The notes under the pieces were generated by a model. It worked only from the letters and a program-made list of their open reading frames with translations. It was not told where the DNA came from and made no database searches. 64,000 nt of DNA, from positions 620,001-684,000 of the forward strand of contig NZ_RBLG01000001.1 in assembly GCF_003634585.1 (NCBI RefSeq). The letters are read 5' to 3'. Shown piece by piece: positions 31,011-39,851 of the stretch. Within the stretch, counting starts at the first letter, position 1. Each line of letters starts with the position of its first letter. A program made the position numbers and the translations under genes. This stretch comes from Gillisia mitskevichiae (GTDB lineage: Bacteria; Bacteroidota; Bacteroidia; Flavobacteriales; Flavobacteriaceae).

Positions 31011-32357
31011 ATGAAAGAATATGATGTATTTATAATTGGTTCGGGAATGGCAGGAATGACCATCGCAAATAAATGTGCCTCAAAAGGGCTAAAAGTAGGA
31101 ATAACGGATGAATTACCTTATGGTGGCACCTGTGCTTTGAGAGGTTGTGACCCAAAAAAAGTGATTATAGGCGCTACGGAAGTTCGAGACTTTGCTAATA
31201 GGCTTAAAGGAAATGGTATTGATACCATACCTAAAGTCAATTGGAAGGACATTATGGCCTTTAAACAATCCTTTGTGGATGAAATGCCACCAAAAATTGA
31301 AAAAGGATATAAAAAGAACGGAATAGACACCTTTCATAGTTCAGCAAAATTCCTGTCAGAAAACACATTGGAAGTTGGAACAGACAAAATAAAGGCTAAC
31401 AAAATTGTAATCGCATCGGGTTCCAAGCCAAGGGTTTTAGAATTTGAAGGTGGTCATTATGCAAAATCCAGTACCGATTTCTTGAATTTAGCAAAATTGC
31501 CAAAATCTTTAGTATTCATCGGTGGTGGATATATCGCTTTTGAGTTTGCACATATAGCGGCTCGATGCGGAGCAGAAGTCACTATTGTTCATCGTAGAGA
31601 AAATCCCTTGGAAAATTTTGAACAGGATATTGTAAAACATCTTGTTTCTGCCACAAAAGAGTTAGGCATAAAACTCATTCTTAATACAGATGTTACGGCT
31701 ATTGAGAAAGTGGATAGCCAGTATCGAGTAAAAGGTAAATCTCAAGAGAAAACAGCATATTTTGAAGCTGAAGCTGTTTTTAACTCTGCCGGACGACCAC
31801 CAGCCATATTTGATTTGGAATTAGACAAAGCGAACATAGCCTTTACTAATAAAGGTGTTACAGTGAACAAATACTTGCAAAGTACTTCAAACCCTCATAT
31901 TTATGCAGCAGGCGATGCTGCAGATTCAGAAGGTTTGCCCTTAACGCCAGTTGCAGTTCTGGAAGGTCATACGGTTGCTTCAAATATTATTAAAGGCAAT
32001 TCTAAAGAAATAAGTTATCCGCCAATGCCAACAGTGGTGTTTACGTTACCAACTATGGCTTCTGTTGGATGTACTGAATCGAAAGCGAAAGAGCTGAATT
32101 ACAATATTCGAATTAATTATAAGGAGGTTGGTAATTGGTTCAATGCCAAGCGTTTGAATGTAGAAGAATATGCGTTCAAAACTATTATTGACGAAGAAAC
32201 TCAAACAATTTTGGGAGCGCATTTAATCGGACCACATACAGAAGAAACAATAAATCTCTTTGCAATGGCCATAAAAACAAAGATGAAGGTTAATGATATT
32301 AGAACAATGATTTTCTCATATCCAACTTTGGCTTCGGACATACCACATATGCTATAA
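31011..32357 (+). CDS. MerA-like FAD/NAD(P) disulfide oxidoreductase
   Basis: A 448-residue flavoprotein. FAD site is GSGMAGMTIANKC, redox disulfide Cys41/Cys46 in GGTCALRGCDPKK, NAD(P) site FIGGGYIAFEFAHIAARCG, and a C-terminal dimerisation domain ending TLASDIPHML. Compared with classic MerA it lacks both the N-terminal HMA domain and the C-terminal Cys pair that hands Hg(II) to the active site; also the usual VGCVPSK is RGCDPKK, and the catalytic HxxxxE of lipoamide dehydrogenase is missing. The neighbours make mercury the likely substrate. A related glutathione-reductase-like activity cannot be excluded. Confidence 0.75.
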   Translation: MKEYDVFIIGSGMAGMTIANKCASKGLKVGITDELPYGGTCALRGCDPKKVIIGATEVRDFANRLKGNGIDTIPKVNWKDIMAFKQSFVDEMPPKIEKGYKKNGIDTFHSSAKFLSENTLEVGTDKIKANKIVIASGSKPRVLEFEGGHYAKSSTDFLNLAKLPKSLVFIGGGYIAFEFAHIAARCGAEVTIVHRRENPLENFEQDIVKHLVSATKELGIKLILNTDVTAIEKVDSQYRVKGKSQEKTAYFEAEAVFNSAGRPPAIFDLELDKANIAFTNKGVTVNKYLQSTSNPHIYAAGDAADSEGLPLTPVAVLEGHTVASNIIKGNSKEISYPPMPTVVFTLPTMASVGCTESKAKELNYNIRINYKEVGNWFNAKRLNVEEYAFKTIIDEETQTILGAHLIGPHTEETINLFAMAIKTKMKVNDIRTMIFSYPTLASDIPHML

Positions 32358-32369
32358 TAAAAAAATTGA

Positions 32370-32576
32370 ATGGAAATTATATTAAAATCAGAAATTACTT
32401 GTCCAAACTGCGGACATAAAAAAGTAGAAGATATGCCAACAAACGCTTGTCAATTCTTTTACGAGTGTGAGAATTGTAAAACGGTTCTAAAACCAAACGA
32501 AGGAGATTGTTGTGTTTATTGCTCTTATGGAACTGTACCTTGTCCGCCAATTCAAGAAAACAAAAGTTGTTGCTAA
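32370..32576 (+). CDS. GDCCVxC domain protein
   Basis: A 68-residue Cys-rich protein (11 Cys). It has a zinc-ribbon-like start (CPNCGHKK), a second pair (CENCK), the name-giving GDCCVYC at 45-51 and a CC end. All positions use Cys codons, so this is not the selenoprotein form known in some bacteria. Such proteins occur in mer-type operons of Bacteroidota and are thought to bind metal. It ends the plus-strand cargo and faces the ATPase gene 82 bp away. Confidence 0.85.
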   Translation: MEIILKSEITCPNCGHKKVEDMPTNACQFFYECENCKTVLKPNEGDCCVYCSYGTVPCPPIQENKSCC

Positions 32577-32658
32577 AAAATTCGCCGACTCTGACCGCCA
32601 AATAGTATATAGATGCCCAGGCACAAAGAAAGTACTCTTTGAAAAAAATATTTTAAGT

Positions 32659-33321
32659 TCACTTTCTTTTATCCCCAGCCCCTTCATCAAAGGCTATCAA
32701 ATTAAACAGTTCCCGCATCCGGCTACGGACACGGTTTCCGTAACGTTCTTCCAGTTCCTCAGCGTTTAGGTTTGTAGTTGCGTGAGTTTTGATTTTATGC
32801 TTGGTTTGAAGGTAAAGTTCATATCTCGAAAGTAAGACTTCACCCATCACATTCAGGTCTTTACCGTAGAACCTTCCGGCAGGTTCTACGCCCAGATCGT
32901 CAAAACAGAAAAACTTCGTATTTCCATAGTCTTCAATGGTTTTAAAACCAAGATGATTAAAACTGAATGCCACATTTCGGCAGGGGATCATTTCATAAGG
33001 TCTTTGCAATGGCACTAAATGCCGTAAAAGTTTCAATAAACTGGTTTTCCCGCACCCTACTGGGCCCGAAAGTAAAATACCTTTGTCAACATCGATCTGA
33101 AATTTTTGGCAGTTTTCCTTGTCCTTGATGAAGTAGGAACAGAGCTTTAGCAAAATATCCTTGTCCTCTTCATAAATTTTGAATTTCTTTCCAAAGAGGA
33201 GCTTTCCCTTGGCATTCAGATAAATTAGTATTCTCGGGAAATCGTAAAGCACGCATTTCCCGTCAAATTTGCCGAGCGAATATTCCACGCCGCCTTCGGT
33301 TATTTTAGAGGGGTTGTCCAT
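32659..33321 (-). CDS. DnaC/IstB-like AAA+ ATPase, second copy
   Basis: 220 residues, ATG at 33321 (MDNPSKITEGG), the Met that fixed the start of the first copy. Walker A GPVGCGKTS, Walker B FCFDDLG and the RVRSRMRELFNLIAF end are conserved; differences cluster at residues 45-75. It overlaps the rep-like gene by 17 bp. In this copy the mer-type operon lies downstream instead of the amidase end. Confidence 0.75.
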   Translation of the reverse strand: MDNPSKITEGGVEYSLGKFDGKCVLYDFPRILIYLNAKGKLLFGKKFKIYEEDKDILLKLCSYFIKDKENCQKFQIDVDKGILLSGPVGCGKTSLLKLLRHLVPLQRPYEMIPCRNVAFSFNHLGFKTIEDYGNTKFFCFDDLGVEPAGRFYGKDLNVMGEVLLSRYELYLQTKHKIKTHATTNLNAEELEERYGNRVRSRMRELFNLIAFDEGAGDKRK

Positions 33322-34057
33322 AATCCTTGGTTTTAGTGGTTTTAAGGTTGTCCCGATTTTGGGACGCTCCCTTTTTGTTTGGTTTGTTTTCTTCGGTAAA
33401 TAATTCGGTTCTATCCATCCAATTTTTGGCTAGAGCCCGCCAATCACGTATTATTTTTCCATCGCTTGTTTTCCAATTGTTGGCTTCATAGTGCGCAAAG
33501 AATTTTTTTCCTTCATCAGCATTAAAATTTTTTTCAACAAAAAAATCTAAAACGGCCTGCCTGCCCTTTGGTTGTTTATTAATGTTTACTTGTTTGGTAT
33601 TGTTTATATTAGATACCAATGCTTGTCCACTCAAGGGACGGTGCGGGTACACAGCTTGTCCGTTGGTGGGATGGTGTTGGTACACTACTGGTTCACGTAT
33701 GGGATGGTACCGTTCCGCAAGCTGTTCCAATTCGGGATTGTACCGTCCCATATCCGGTTCATCACTTGTCCCGATAATGGACATCTTGATTTTGCTACCT
33801 TTGTAAGGATTGTTCGATGGAAAATAAGATAGATAGTTCCACGAGTGCAGGTCGGTAACACAGCGATGATAGGTCGATTTAGAACCTATTTTAGCCACGC
33901 GCATCAACTCTCGACGGTTCACAAAAAACTCATCGGCAAAACGGCTGCTGTTCCACTCTTGGAACAGCGCCATATACAGGCTGATATGGGTCGGGTTCAA
34001 GCGGTCATCGAAAAAGAATTTTTCAAAAGCCGCGTTGAGTAGCTTTATATAATTCAT
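33305..34057 (-). CDS. Rep-like protein with central 11-residue repeats, second copy
   Basis: 250 residues, exactly the length of copy 1. The N-terminal HTH part and the C-terminal DnaD-like part (RQAVLDFFVEKNF, DWRALAKNWMDR) are well conserved, and the repeats read RYNPELEQLAE, RYHPIREPVVY, QHHPTNGQAVY and PHRPLSGQALV. The spacing of the repeats in DNA (33 bp) is unchanged. Conservation of a tandem repeat length in a linker between two domains is unusual if it were only a flexible spacer. Replication initiator is the favoured but unproven role. Confidence 0.55.
   Translation of the reverse strand: MNYIKLLNAAFEKFFFDDRLNPTHISLYMALFQEWNSSRFADEFFVNRRELMRVAKIGSKSTYHRCVTDLHSWNYLSYFPSNNPYKGSKIKMSIIGTSDEPDMGRYNPELEQLAERYHPIREPVVYQHHPTNGQAVYPHRPLSGQALVSNINNTKQVNINKQPKGRQAVLDFFVEKNFNADEGKKFFAHYEANNWKTSDGKIIRDWRALAKNWMDRTELFTEENKPNKKGASQNRDNLKTTKTKDYGQPL
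33621..33752. repeat. Four 33-bp-period repeats inside rep-like gene, second copy
   Basis: GGGAYKGT boxes (the last box is GGGATTGT) start at 33635, 33668, 33701 and 33734, each 33 bp apart, as in copy 1. Bases between the boxes vary more than the boxes. The last one again lies in an imperfect palindrome (GGGATTGTACCGTCCC). Confidence 0.7.
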
Positions 34058-34060
34058 CGC

Positions 34061-34345
34061 TTAAGAATTTAATCCGTGCTGCACACGGTTTGCAGACATT
34101 ACATTCTGGATTTCTTCGGCATCGTAATAGATGATACCGCCCACTTTCGTGTATGGCAATGTGCCATTGACACGAAGATTTTGAAGTGTTCCCGGACTGA
34201 CCTGAAGCAGTTCCATTACATCGGAAGATTTCAGGTACTTTTTAAGTTTACCGGTTGCTTGTCGGGATAGGAGCTTTTTAATGTCATCGAGCAATTCCAT
34301 TTTGAATTCCCGAAGATCGTCTGTGGTAATGATACTTGTTGGCAT
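34061..34345 (-). CDS. Helix-turn-helix (excisionase/MerR-like) protein, second copy
   Basis: 94 residues with the same HTH_17 core (YLKSSDVMELLQVSPGTLQNL) as the copy at 4646-4930. Many silent changes and a few replacements near the C-terminus separate the two. It again precedes the rep-like gene by 3 bp. Two active copies could cross-regulate both elements because the recognition helices are identical. Confidence 0.75.
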   Translation of the reverse strand: MPTSIITTDDLREFKMELLDDIKKLLSRQATGKLKKYLKSSDVMELLQVSPGTLQNLRVNGTLPYTKVGGIIYYDAEEIQNVMSANRVQHGLNS

Positions 34346-34368
34346 AATAGAACGGTTTTAAATGAAAA

Positions 34369-34404
34369 GGGCTACCGCCTCAGTCTAAACTAATTTGATA
34401 GCCC
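34369..34404. promoter_or_regulatory. Inverted repeat upstream of HTH gene, second copy
   Basis: Arms GGGCTA (34369-34374) and TAGCCC (34399-34404). Compared with copy 1 both arms have changed in step, keeping the pairing, while the stem is shorter. Confidence 0.45.
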
Positions 34405-34416
34405 CTCGCAGGATTT

Positions 34417-34625
34417 GACTTTCGTTCTACAAATTTGGGATGGTTTATTGGATTTTAATCCCAAGTTGTACCCAAGTAGGGTGTTTTTATTTACTCATTT
34501 TCAATGGTTTAAATTGGTTTGATTTAGAGGTGTCACTTAAAATCATCTATGCCAAATGATAATAGATAAAATTAATTTTATTTTTTCCCAAGTAAGACCC
34601 AACTTGGGAAGAAATTTAACATTTT
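34417..34625. promoter_or_regulatory. Highly conserved noncoding segment, second copy
   Basis: Counterpart of 5001-5209 with four differences in 209 bp. It keeps the phased CCCAAGT repeats, the ATAAAATTAATTTTAT palindrome and the CCCAAGT/ACTTGGG stem (34587-34608) that may terminate rteC. Confidence 0.6.
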
Positions 34626-34639
34626 TAAAAATGAAAATA

Positions 34640-35491
34640 TCAACCGTCCGTTTCTTCCATTCGCCTTAAAAGTGTTGCTTTTAGTCTATCAATAAACTTG
34701 GTTTGGTCGATTTTCCGTTCTCTTATTTCGAGAAAAGTTCTATAAACGTTACCAAGATTAAGTTCAAAAATATCTTCACAAGCTGATGCCATTTCTTTAA
34801 TACCAGCTGTACCACTTTTTATTGCGCCAGATGCCTGTAATGCATAAATTAACTCAATTAGGTCTGTTTTTGAAGCAGTCCAACCAAGTCGCTCACCGTT
34901 TGATAGAGTATTCAGCTTATTCGGTATGCCGTATGACAAATCCCTTAAATTACTTAACTCTTCAACGTAATGGCTTATTAATAGGTCATAGGCCATAATT
35001 TTGGCAATTGCATTATCGTGGCTTGTGGAAAATTCAGCATCTGTATAAAAATGAGAAGTGTTTGATACCAAGCTAATTTTATCATTTCCTCGCAGAAAAT
35101 AGAATTCATCCAGAAGTTCAGAATCCTCTCTATAATATTTAATGAAATCTATATTCCGTCGATTACTTTCTTGTAGCCTATTTATTTCTGAATCAATAAA
35201 TTCCTGTTGAGATTTTATTGTTCCCGCAGGTCTATTTATCAAGAAATTGTAGAGTTTGGCATAAAATTTCAGTCTGCTATAGATGTAAGGTTTATGCTTT
35301 TTAAAGAATATTATTTCATTCTTTTTATCTACGAATTCATTTTCCCTTACACAGATGCGTAATTTCTGCAAGTATTGTCTTGAAATAGAAATACCTTGTT
35401 CAACATTGTTGAAATCGTTTAGATTAGATTCCTCAACTACTTTTATTTCCTCTTTGTAATTGTCTAGTATTATATGAATTAACTTATGCAA
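34640..35491 (-). CDS. rteC: RteC-like regulatory protein, second copy
   Basis: 283 residues from a TTG start at 35491 (read as MHKLIHIILDNYKEEI). No ATG is in frame upstream before a stop, and the TTG aligns with a TTG in copy 1. The last 150 residues are almost the same in both copies, while the N-terminal 80 differ more. It is followed by the conserved noncoding segment. It ends the conjugation module; the cargo with MFS and copper genes lies upstream. Confidence 0.75.
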   Translation of the reverse strand: MHKLIHIILDNYKEEIKVVEESNLNDFNNVEQGISISRQYLQKLRICVRENEFVDKKNEIIFFKKHKPYIYSRLKFYAKLYNFLINRPAGTIKSQQEFIDSEINRLQESNRRNIDFIKYYREDSELLDEFYFLRGNDKISLVSNTSHFYTDAEFSTSHDNAIAKIMAYDLLISHYVEELSNLRDLSYGIPNKLNTLSNGERLGWTASKTDLIELIYALQASGAIKSGTAGIKEMASACEDIFELNLGNVYRTFLEIRERKIDQTKFIDRLKATLLRRMEETDG

Positions 35492-35555
35492 AATATTTTT
35501 GGGGCTTTAGATTTGGGTTAATTATCAATAAGTAATGTTTGTATGTTATATCTTT

Positions 35556-36770
35556 TTATGGGGGATTTTTAAAAAAGAACAGACAACCAATAGCGAGCAA
35601 AACAATGCTACCAGCAATTATGAAAGGATAGTAAAAACCGCCTGCAATCAGCCAAGTTCCTAAAACGGGGCCTAGAATCTGACCAATACTATTGGTCGAA
35701 CTCTGAATAGAAATATTCCTGCCAGTATTTTTCTTTGATATTAATGAAACCGCAGAGAGCAAATTTGGTGTTACCATAGCGCCTCCAGCAGCAAAAACAA
35801 CGATTAATCCATAGACTAAAAATTCATTGTTAAAAAATGGAAAGGCAATCAAGGATAAACCAGATATTAATAACCCTAAAGCAATTTGTTTCTTTGTTGA
35901 TAAAAACTTCTCTCCATAAGTAGCGAACACAGGTTGTAAAACAGCCATTATTGAACCACATAGCATAAAACCAATACCAACTTGATTACTATTAAATCCT
36001 AATTCATCTTTTCCGTAGATTGAAAAGACAGTTTCAAATAGCGTCACCACAAATTGGATAACAAACGATAGCACTAGTAATACGATAAAATATTTAGTAA
36101 ATGTGAACCGCAAACTCACTTTTCGTGTTGTGAACTTATGTACGCGAGCGGTGTTTTTTAACCATTTCATCACAACCAAAAGGACAATCAATCCTAGTAG
36201 TGCAGCGAATAAAAAGGGCACTGAAAATCGGTCTAAATGTAGCAGGCCTATTGTATATTTTATATGAATATCAGTTTGGGACAGAAAGCCGCCAATGACA
36301 GGGCCGAAAATAACACCAGAGCTAATGGCAACACCAGACCAGGCCATTATTTTTGTTCTACGTTTTTCAGATGTAATATCACTTAAATATGCATTGCTAA
36401 CTGGAATAACTGATGACGTAAAAATTCCACCAAAAATTCGAGCGATATATAGCATTGTCAAGGATGTGGCTAGGCCGGTAAGTAATTGCATAATTACAAA
36501 ACCGATTAGTCCACAAATGATAATAGGTTTCCTGCCGTATCTGTCCGATAGTTTTCCCCAAACCACTACGAATAGTAACTGAAAAAATGGATAAATGCTT
36601 GTGAGCAATCCAATATGGAAATTGATAAGGTCGGTGTCAAGATTGTCTTTTAAAGCTAATCTTTCGGTATAGTAAGGAAGGGTTGGCAATAATATACCAT
36701 AGCCCAACATCACTACAAACAAACTCAATAGAATTAAAAATATCCTGTTGAGTTTTTCTTTTCTATCCAT
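35556..36770 (-). CDS. MFS drug exporter, TetA-like
   Basis: A 404-residue major-facilitator antiporter with twelve predicted helices. Motif A is WGKLSDRYGRKP between helices 2 and 3, and motif C-like glycines (AISSGVIFGPVIGGFL) mark drug:H+ antiporters. Resemblance to the Tet(A) class is general, so tetracycline is one of several possible substrates. It abuts the copper ATPase stop (36771) without spacing, so it is co-transcribed with the copper gene. It is the last gene of the array before rteC. Confidence 0.8.
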   Translation of the reverse strand: MDRKEKLNRIFLILLSLFVVMLGYGILLPTLPYYTERLALKDNLDTDLINFHIGLLTSIYPFFQLLFVVVWGKLSDRYGRKPIIICGLIGFVIMQLLTGLATSLTMLYIARIFGGIFTSSVIPVSNAYLSDITSEKRRTKIMAWSGVAISSGVIFGPVIGGFLSQTDIHIKYTIGLLHLDRFSVPFLFAALLGLIVLLVVMKWLKNTARVHKFTTRKVSLRFTFTKYFIVLLVLSFVIQFVVTLFETVFSIYGKDELGFNSNQVGIGFMLCGSIMAVLQPVFATYGEKFLSTKKQIALGLLISGLSLIAFPFFNNEFLVYGLIVVFAAGGAMVTPNLLSAVSLISKKNTGRNISIQSSTNSIGQILGPVLGTWLIAGGFYYPFIIAGSIVLLAIGCLFFFKNPP

Positions 36771-38888
36771 TTATTTTTTACCGATTTTTCGCTTCAATAA
36801 TTGCGCATTAATAGCCACTATAATTGTACTCAAACTCATAAATACCGCTCCTACAGCTGGTCCTAAAACAAAGCCAGAAGAGTATAGAACACCTGCAGCT
36901 AATGGAATGGCCACCACATTATACCCAGTTGCCCATATTAGGTTCTGAATCATTTTATTGTACGTAGCCTTTCCGAACAAAATTAGGTTTGCAATATCTT
37001 GTGGATTGCTATTTACCAATATAATATCGGCTGTTTCGGCGGCTACATCAGTACCAGAACCAACAGCGATTCCTACATCAGCTTTGGCAAGTGCGGGCGC
37101 ATCGTTTACGCCGTCTCCAGTCATAGCCACAAACTCTCCTTTGTTTTGTAATTCTTCTACAATTTCTACTTTTTGGTGCGGTAGCACTTCGGCATAGTAG
37201 CCATCCAATCCTAATTTTTCACTCACAGCTTTGGCTGTTTTTTCGTTATCCCCAGTTGCCATCAAAACTTTGATATTATTCTTTTTAAATATTTTTATAG
37301 CTTCCGCAGATTCAGGTCTTATTTCATCAGCAAGCGCAATGTATCCTGCTAGTTGTCCTTCAATTAATACAAATACAACAGTTTCAGCAGCGTCACTATA
37401 AGCATCTTCAGGAATAGTTATTTTTTCATCCCTTAAATAACCAGGACTAACCACTTTTACTTGCTTTCCTTCTACATTTGCCTCTACACCTTTACCAGTG
37501 ATCGCATTAAAGTTTTCAGGCTTTGGGATTGTAATATTGTCTTCTTTAACTTTTTTAATAATCCCAACAGCAATTGGATGTTCTGAACTTTGTTCCAACG
37601 CACTTGACAGTCTTAAGATTTCATCGTTTGAATAGGACGCATTTACAGATTTGATTCGAGTAACGCCAAAGTCCCCTTTGGTCAAAGTCCCTGTTTTGTC
37701 AAATAGTAAGGCGGATATCTTACGTGATTCTTCAAAGGCAGTTCTATTACGGATTAATAATCCATTTTGTGCAGATACAGCAGTAGAAATGGCAACTACA
37801 AGAGGAATTGCAAGACCCAATGCGTGTGGACAAGCGATGACCATAACGGTAACCATTCTTTCTAATGCATACACAAACGGAAAGCCTAAAATCAGCCAAA
37901 CTGCCAACGTACCAAAACCAATAGCCAAAGCTATATAAGTCAACCATTTTGCTGCCCTATCGGAAAGGTTTTGCATTTTAGATTTGGTCTTTTGTGCTTC
38001 CTCAACCATCGTAATAACCTTATTGAGATAGCTGTCTTTTCCTGTATGTTCCACCTTTACCTTTAAAGTGCTATTGCCATTTACTGAACCACCTATTACC
38101 TTATCCTTTTCTTCTTTTTTTACAGGCTTGGACTCCCCTGTAAGCATTGATTCGTTTAAATAACTTGAACCTTCTACTATGATACCATCAGCTGGAACTT
38201 TCTCTCCTGGCTTTACCAAAATCACGTCATTTTTTAACAAATCTTCAAGTGGTATATCTTCAATAGTGTCGCCTTTTACCCTGTGAGCTTCGGCAGGCAT
38301 CATACTAACTAAAAGTTGTAATGCTTTTGAAGCGCCTAATACACTTTTCATTTCTATCCAATGACCAACAAGCATAATAGCAATTAGTGTTGACAGCTCC
38401 CAGAAAAAGTCAACTCCTCGTAAACCAAAGACAGTTGCAGAACTGTAGAAATAGGCGACACTTATTGCCATAGATATAAGTGTCATCATACCAGGTGCAC
38501 CATTCTTTATTTCGGAAACAAATCCTTTAAGAAAAGGCCAACCACCATAAAAATATACAACAGTGGAAAGTGCAAAAAGGATGTATGGATTTCCTGGAAG
38601 TAAAAATTCATAACCAAAAAATTCTTGAATCATTGGTGAGAAGAACAATATGGGGATGGTAAGCACGAGTGTTACCCAAAACCGTTTTCTAAAGTCTGCA
38701 ATCATCATTTTATGATGGTCGTGACCCATTTGTCCGTGACCCGGATTATGACCCGAATGGTCTCCACCTCCATTTCTCATCTTGGAATGATCCATTTTGG
38801 AATGATCTTCTTTTTCGTGGTTCATTTTAGAATGATCCATTTTCGAATGGTCCATTTCGTTGTTTTTGTGCTGCTCGTGATTTTCCAT
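36771..38888 (-). CDS. copB: CopB-type copper/silver P1B-3 ATPase with His/Met-rich N-terminus
   Basis: A 705-residue exporter. The first 62 residues are a His/Met-rich tail with several MDHSKM repeats (for example at 12-17, 18-23 and 32-37), a metal-binding region in place of HMA domains. The membrane metal motif is CPH at 353-355, the signature of the P1B-3 group (Cu(II)/Ag(I)). TGES is near 250 and DKTGT at 397-401, with MTGDGVNDAP in the hinge. It is followed by the MFS gene and preceded by a small hypothetical gene. Copper resistance is the likely role. Confidence 0.9.
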   Translation of the reverse strand: MENHEQHKNNEMDHSKMDHSKMNHEKEDHSKMDHSKMRNGGGDHSGHNPGHGQMGHDHHKMMIADFRKRFWVTLVLTIPILFFSPMIQEFFGYEFLLPGNPYILFALSTVVYFYGGWPFLKGFVSEIKNGAPGMMTLISMAISVAYFYSSATVFGLRGVDFFWELSTLIAIMLVGHWIEMKSVLGASKALQLLVSMMPAEAHRVKGDTIEDIPLEDLLKNDVILVKPGEKVPADGIIVEGSSYLNESMLTGESKPVKKEEKDKVIGGSVNGNSTLKVKVEHTGKDSYLNKVITMVEEAQKTKSKMQNLSDRAAKWLTYIALAIGFGTLAVWLILGFPFVYALERMVTVMVIACPHALGLAIPLVVAISTAVSAQNGLLIRNRTAFEESRKISALLFDKTGTLTKGDFGVTRIKSVNASYSNDEILRLSSALEQSSEHPIAVGIIKKVKEDNITIPKPENFNAITGKGVEANVEGKQVKVVSPGYLRDEKITIPEDAYSDAAETVVFVLIEGQLAGYIALADEIRPESAEAIKIFKKNNIKVLMATGDNEKTAKAVSEKLGLDGYYAEVLPHQKVEIVEELQNKGEFVAMTGDGVNDAPALAKADVGIAVGSGTDVAAETADIILVNSNPQDIANLILFGKATYNKMIQNLIWATGYNVVAIPLAAGVLYSSGFVLGPAVGAVFMSLSTIIVAINAQLLKRKIGKK

Positions 38889-38906
38889 TATAGTATTGTT
38901 TAAGTG

Positions 38907-39200
38907 TTATCGTAATTTTTTTCTCATTGCTTCCGATATGTTTTCGGCATAGACGCCATAAGCATCTACTAAAAGACCTTTAAGCCCTTTTTTGGAAGAT
39001 ATTGCATATAAAATGCTGTTATCATCGGTACTGCTCATTCCTTCAAAGCGATATATTTTATCCACTTTAAAATCTTCTGGTCGAATCTCAATTTTCAGGG
39101 AAGCACATTCCAGACATTCAGGTTTTAAGTTGAAATCATAAGGGTATTCGTTTGTCTGCAAATCGTTAATAGCTTCTGAAAGGGTGTCATAATTTTTCAT
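38907..39200 (-). CDS. Small conserved hypothetical protein (97 aa)
   Basis: A cytoplasmic protein of 97 residues beginning MKNYDTLSEAINDLQTNEY, with ECLECASLKIEI and DDNSILYAISSKKGLKGLLV. Proteins of this type are common in Bacteroidota and sometimes carry the label PRPP synthetase, but this one is far too short and lacks the PRPP-binding loop; the label may stem from their proximity to prs genes. It sits two genes downstream of prs here. No function is assigned. Confidence 0.65.
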   Translation of the reverse strand: MKNYDTLSEAINDLQTNEYPYDFNLKPECLECASLKIEIRPEDFKVDKIYRFEGMSSTDDNSILYAISSKKGLKGLLVDAYGVYAENISEAMRKKLR

Positions 39201-39206
39201 TTATTT

Positions 39207-39851
39207 TTATTTATAAGTCATTGTAAAATAACTGTTGTCTTCTTCTGTAAATTTTTGAAAGGTCAATAGACCTTGTGCATTTAATTTCTCGTTAACAGTA
39301 TAATTGAGTTGCTTAATGCGAATTCCCAAGGCATAGGCCTTAATGTTAATTTTTGAATTAATATTATTTTCGCTATTATTAAATTTTCGGTCGTAAATTT
39401 TTATGGTACTTTTTGAGCCAAAAAAATTCAACAAGCCCGAATCAAAACTCATTTCCAGTTCTATATTTTCAAGATTTTTCAAGTCGTAGAGTTCTTTAAA
39501 TTTTTTAGAAGTGGTATTAATTTCGGTTTCTTTTGATTTTGGGTTTGAAAATGGAAATGCCATTACCATTATACTGGCTTCATCAGGCTTACAGCGATAG
39601 GTTGTGGTGTATTTATCGGTCGCTATTTTGTCTTTATCAAACAATTCCGTAACCACCTCAATTTCATAGTATCCATTTTTCTTTATTGTTTCACCAGCTT
39701 CAAAAGTTTGTTTGTTTAGAAAAGAGCCTTCTTCATCAAAATTTTCTCGAATAACAACTCTACCTGAAATCTGCCCAATGAGCATTTCAGTTTGTGCATT
39801 TATTGTGATACTGAATAATATAAATAGTACTATGAAGCCTTGTTTTCTCAT
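39207..39851 (-). CDS. Secreted hypothetical protein (TapB/DUF3108-like)
   Basis: A 214-residue protein with an N-terminal signal peptide (about 1-19, SITINA). The remainder is predicted beta-rich, with patterns such as YYEIEVVTELFDKDKI and KYTTTYRCKPDEASIMVM resembling DUF3108/TapB-like periplasmic domains. The start overlaps the prs stop by ATGA, so translation is coupled to prs. Its link to nucleotide metabolism is unclear; it may be an envelope stress protein. Confidence 0.6.
   Translation of the reverse strand: MRKQGFIVLFILFSITINAQTEMLIGQISGRVVIRENFDEEGSFLNKQTFEAGETIKKNGYYEIEVVTELFDKDKIATDKYTTTYRCKPDEASIMVMAFPFSNPKSKETEINTTSKKFKELYDLKNLENIELEMSFDSGLLNFFGSKSTIKIYDRKFNNSENNINSKINIKAYALGIRIKQLNYTVNEKLNAQGLLTFQKFTEEDNSYFTMTYK

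Noticed and set aside
32370-32576. GDCCVxC protein as a selenoprotein
   Set aside because: All candidate positions are TGT or TGC codons; no TGA is in frame.
38907-39200. Small protein as a PRPP synthetase
   Set aside because: Only 97 residues and no PRPP loop or ATP flag; real prs is at 39848.
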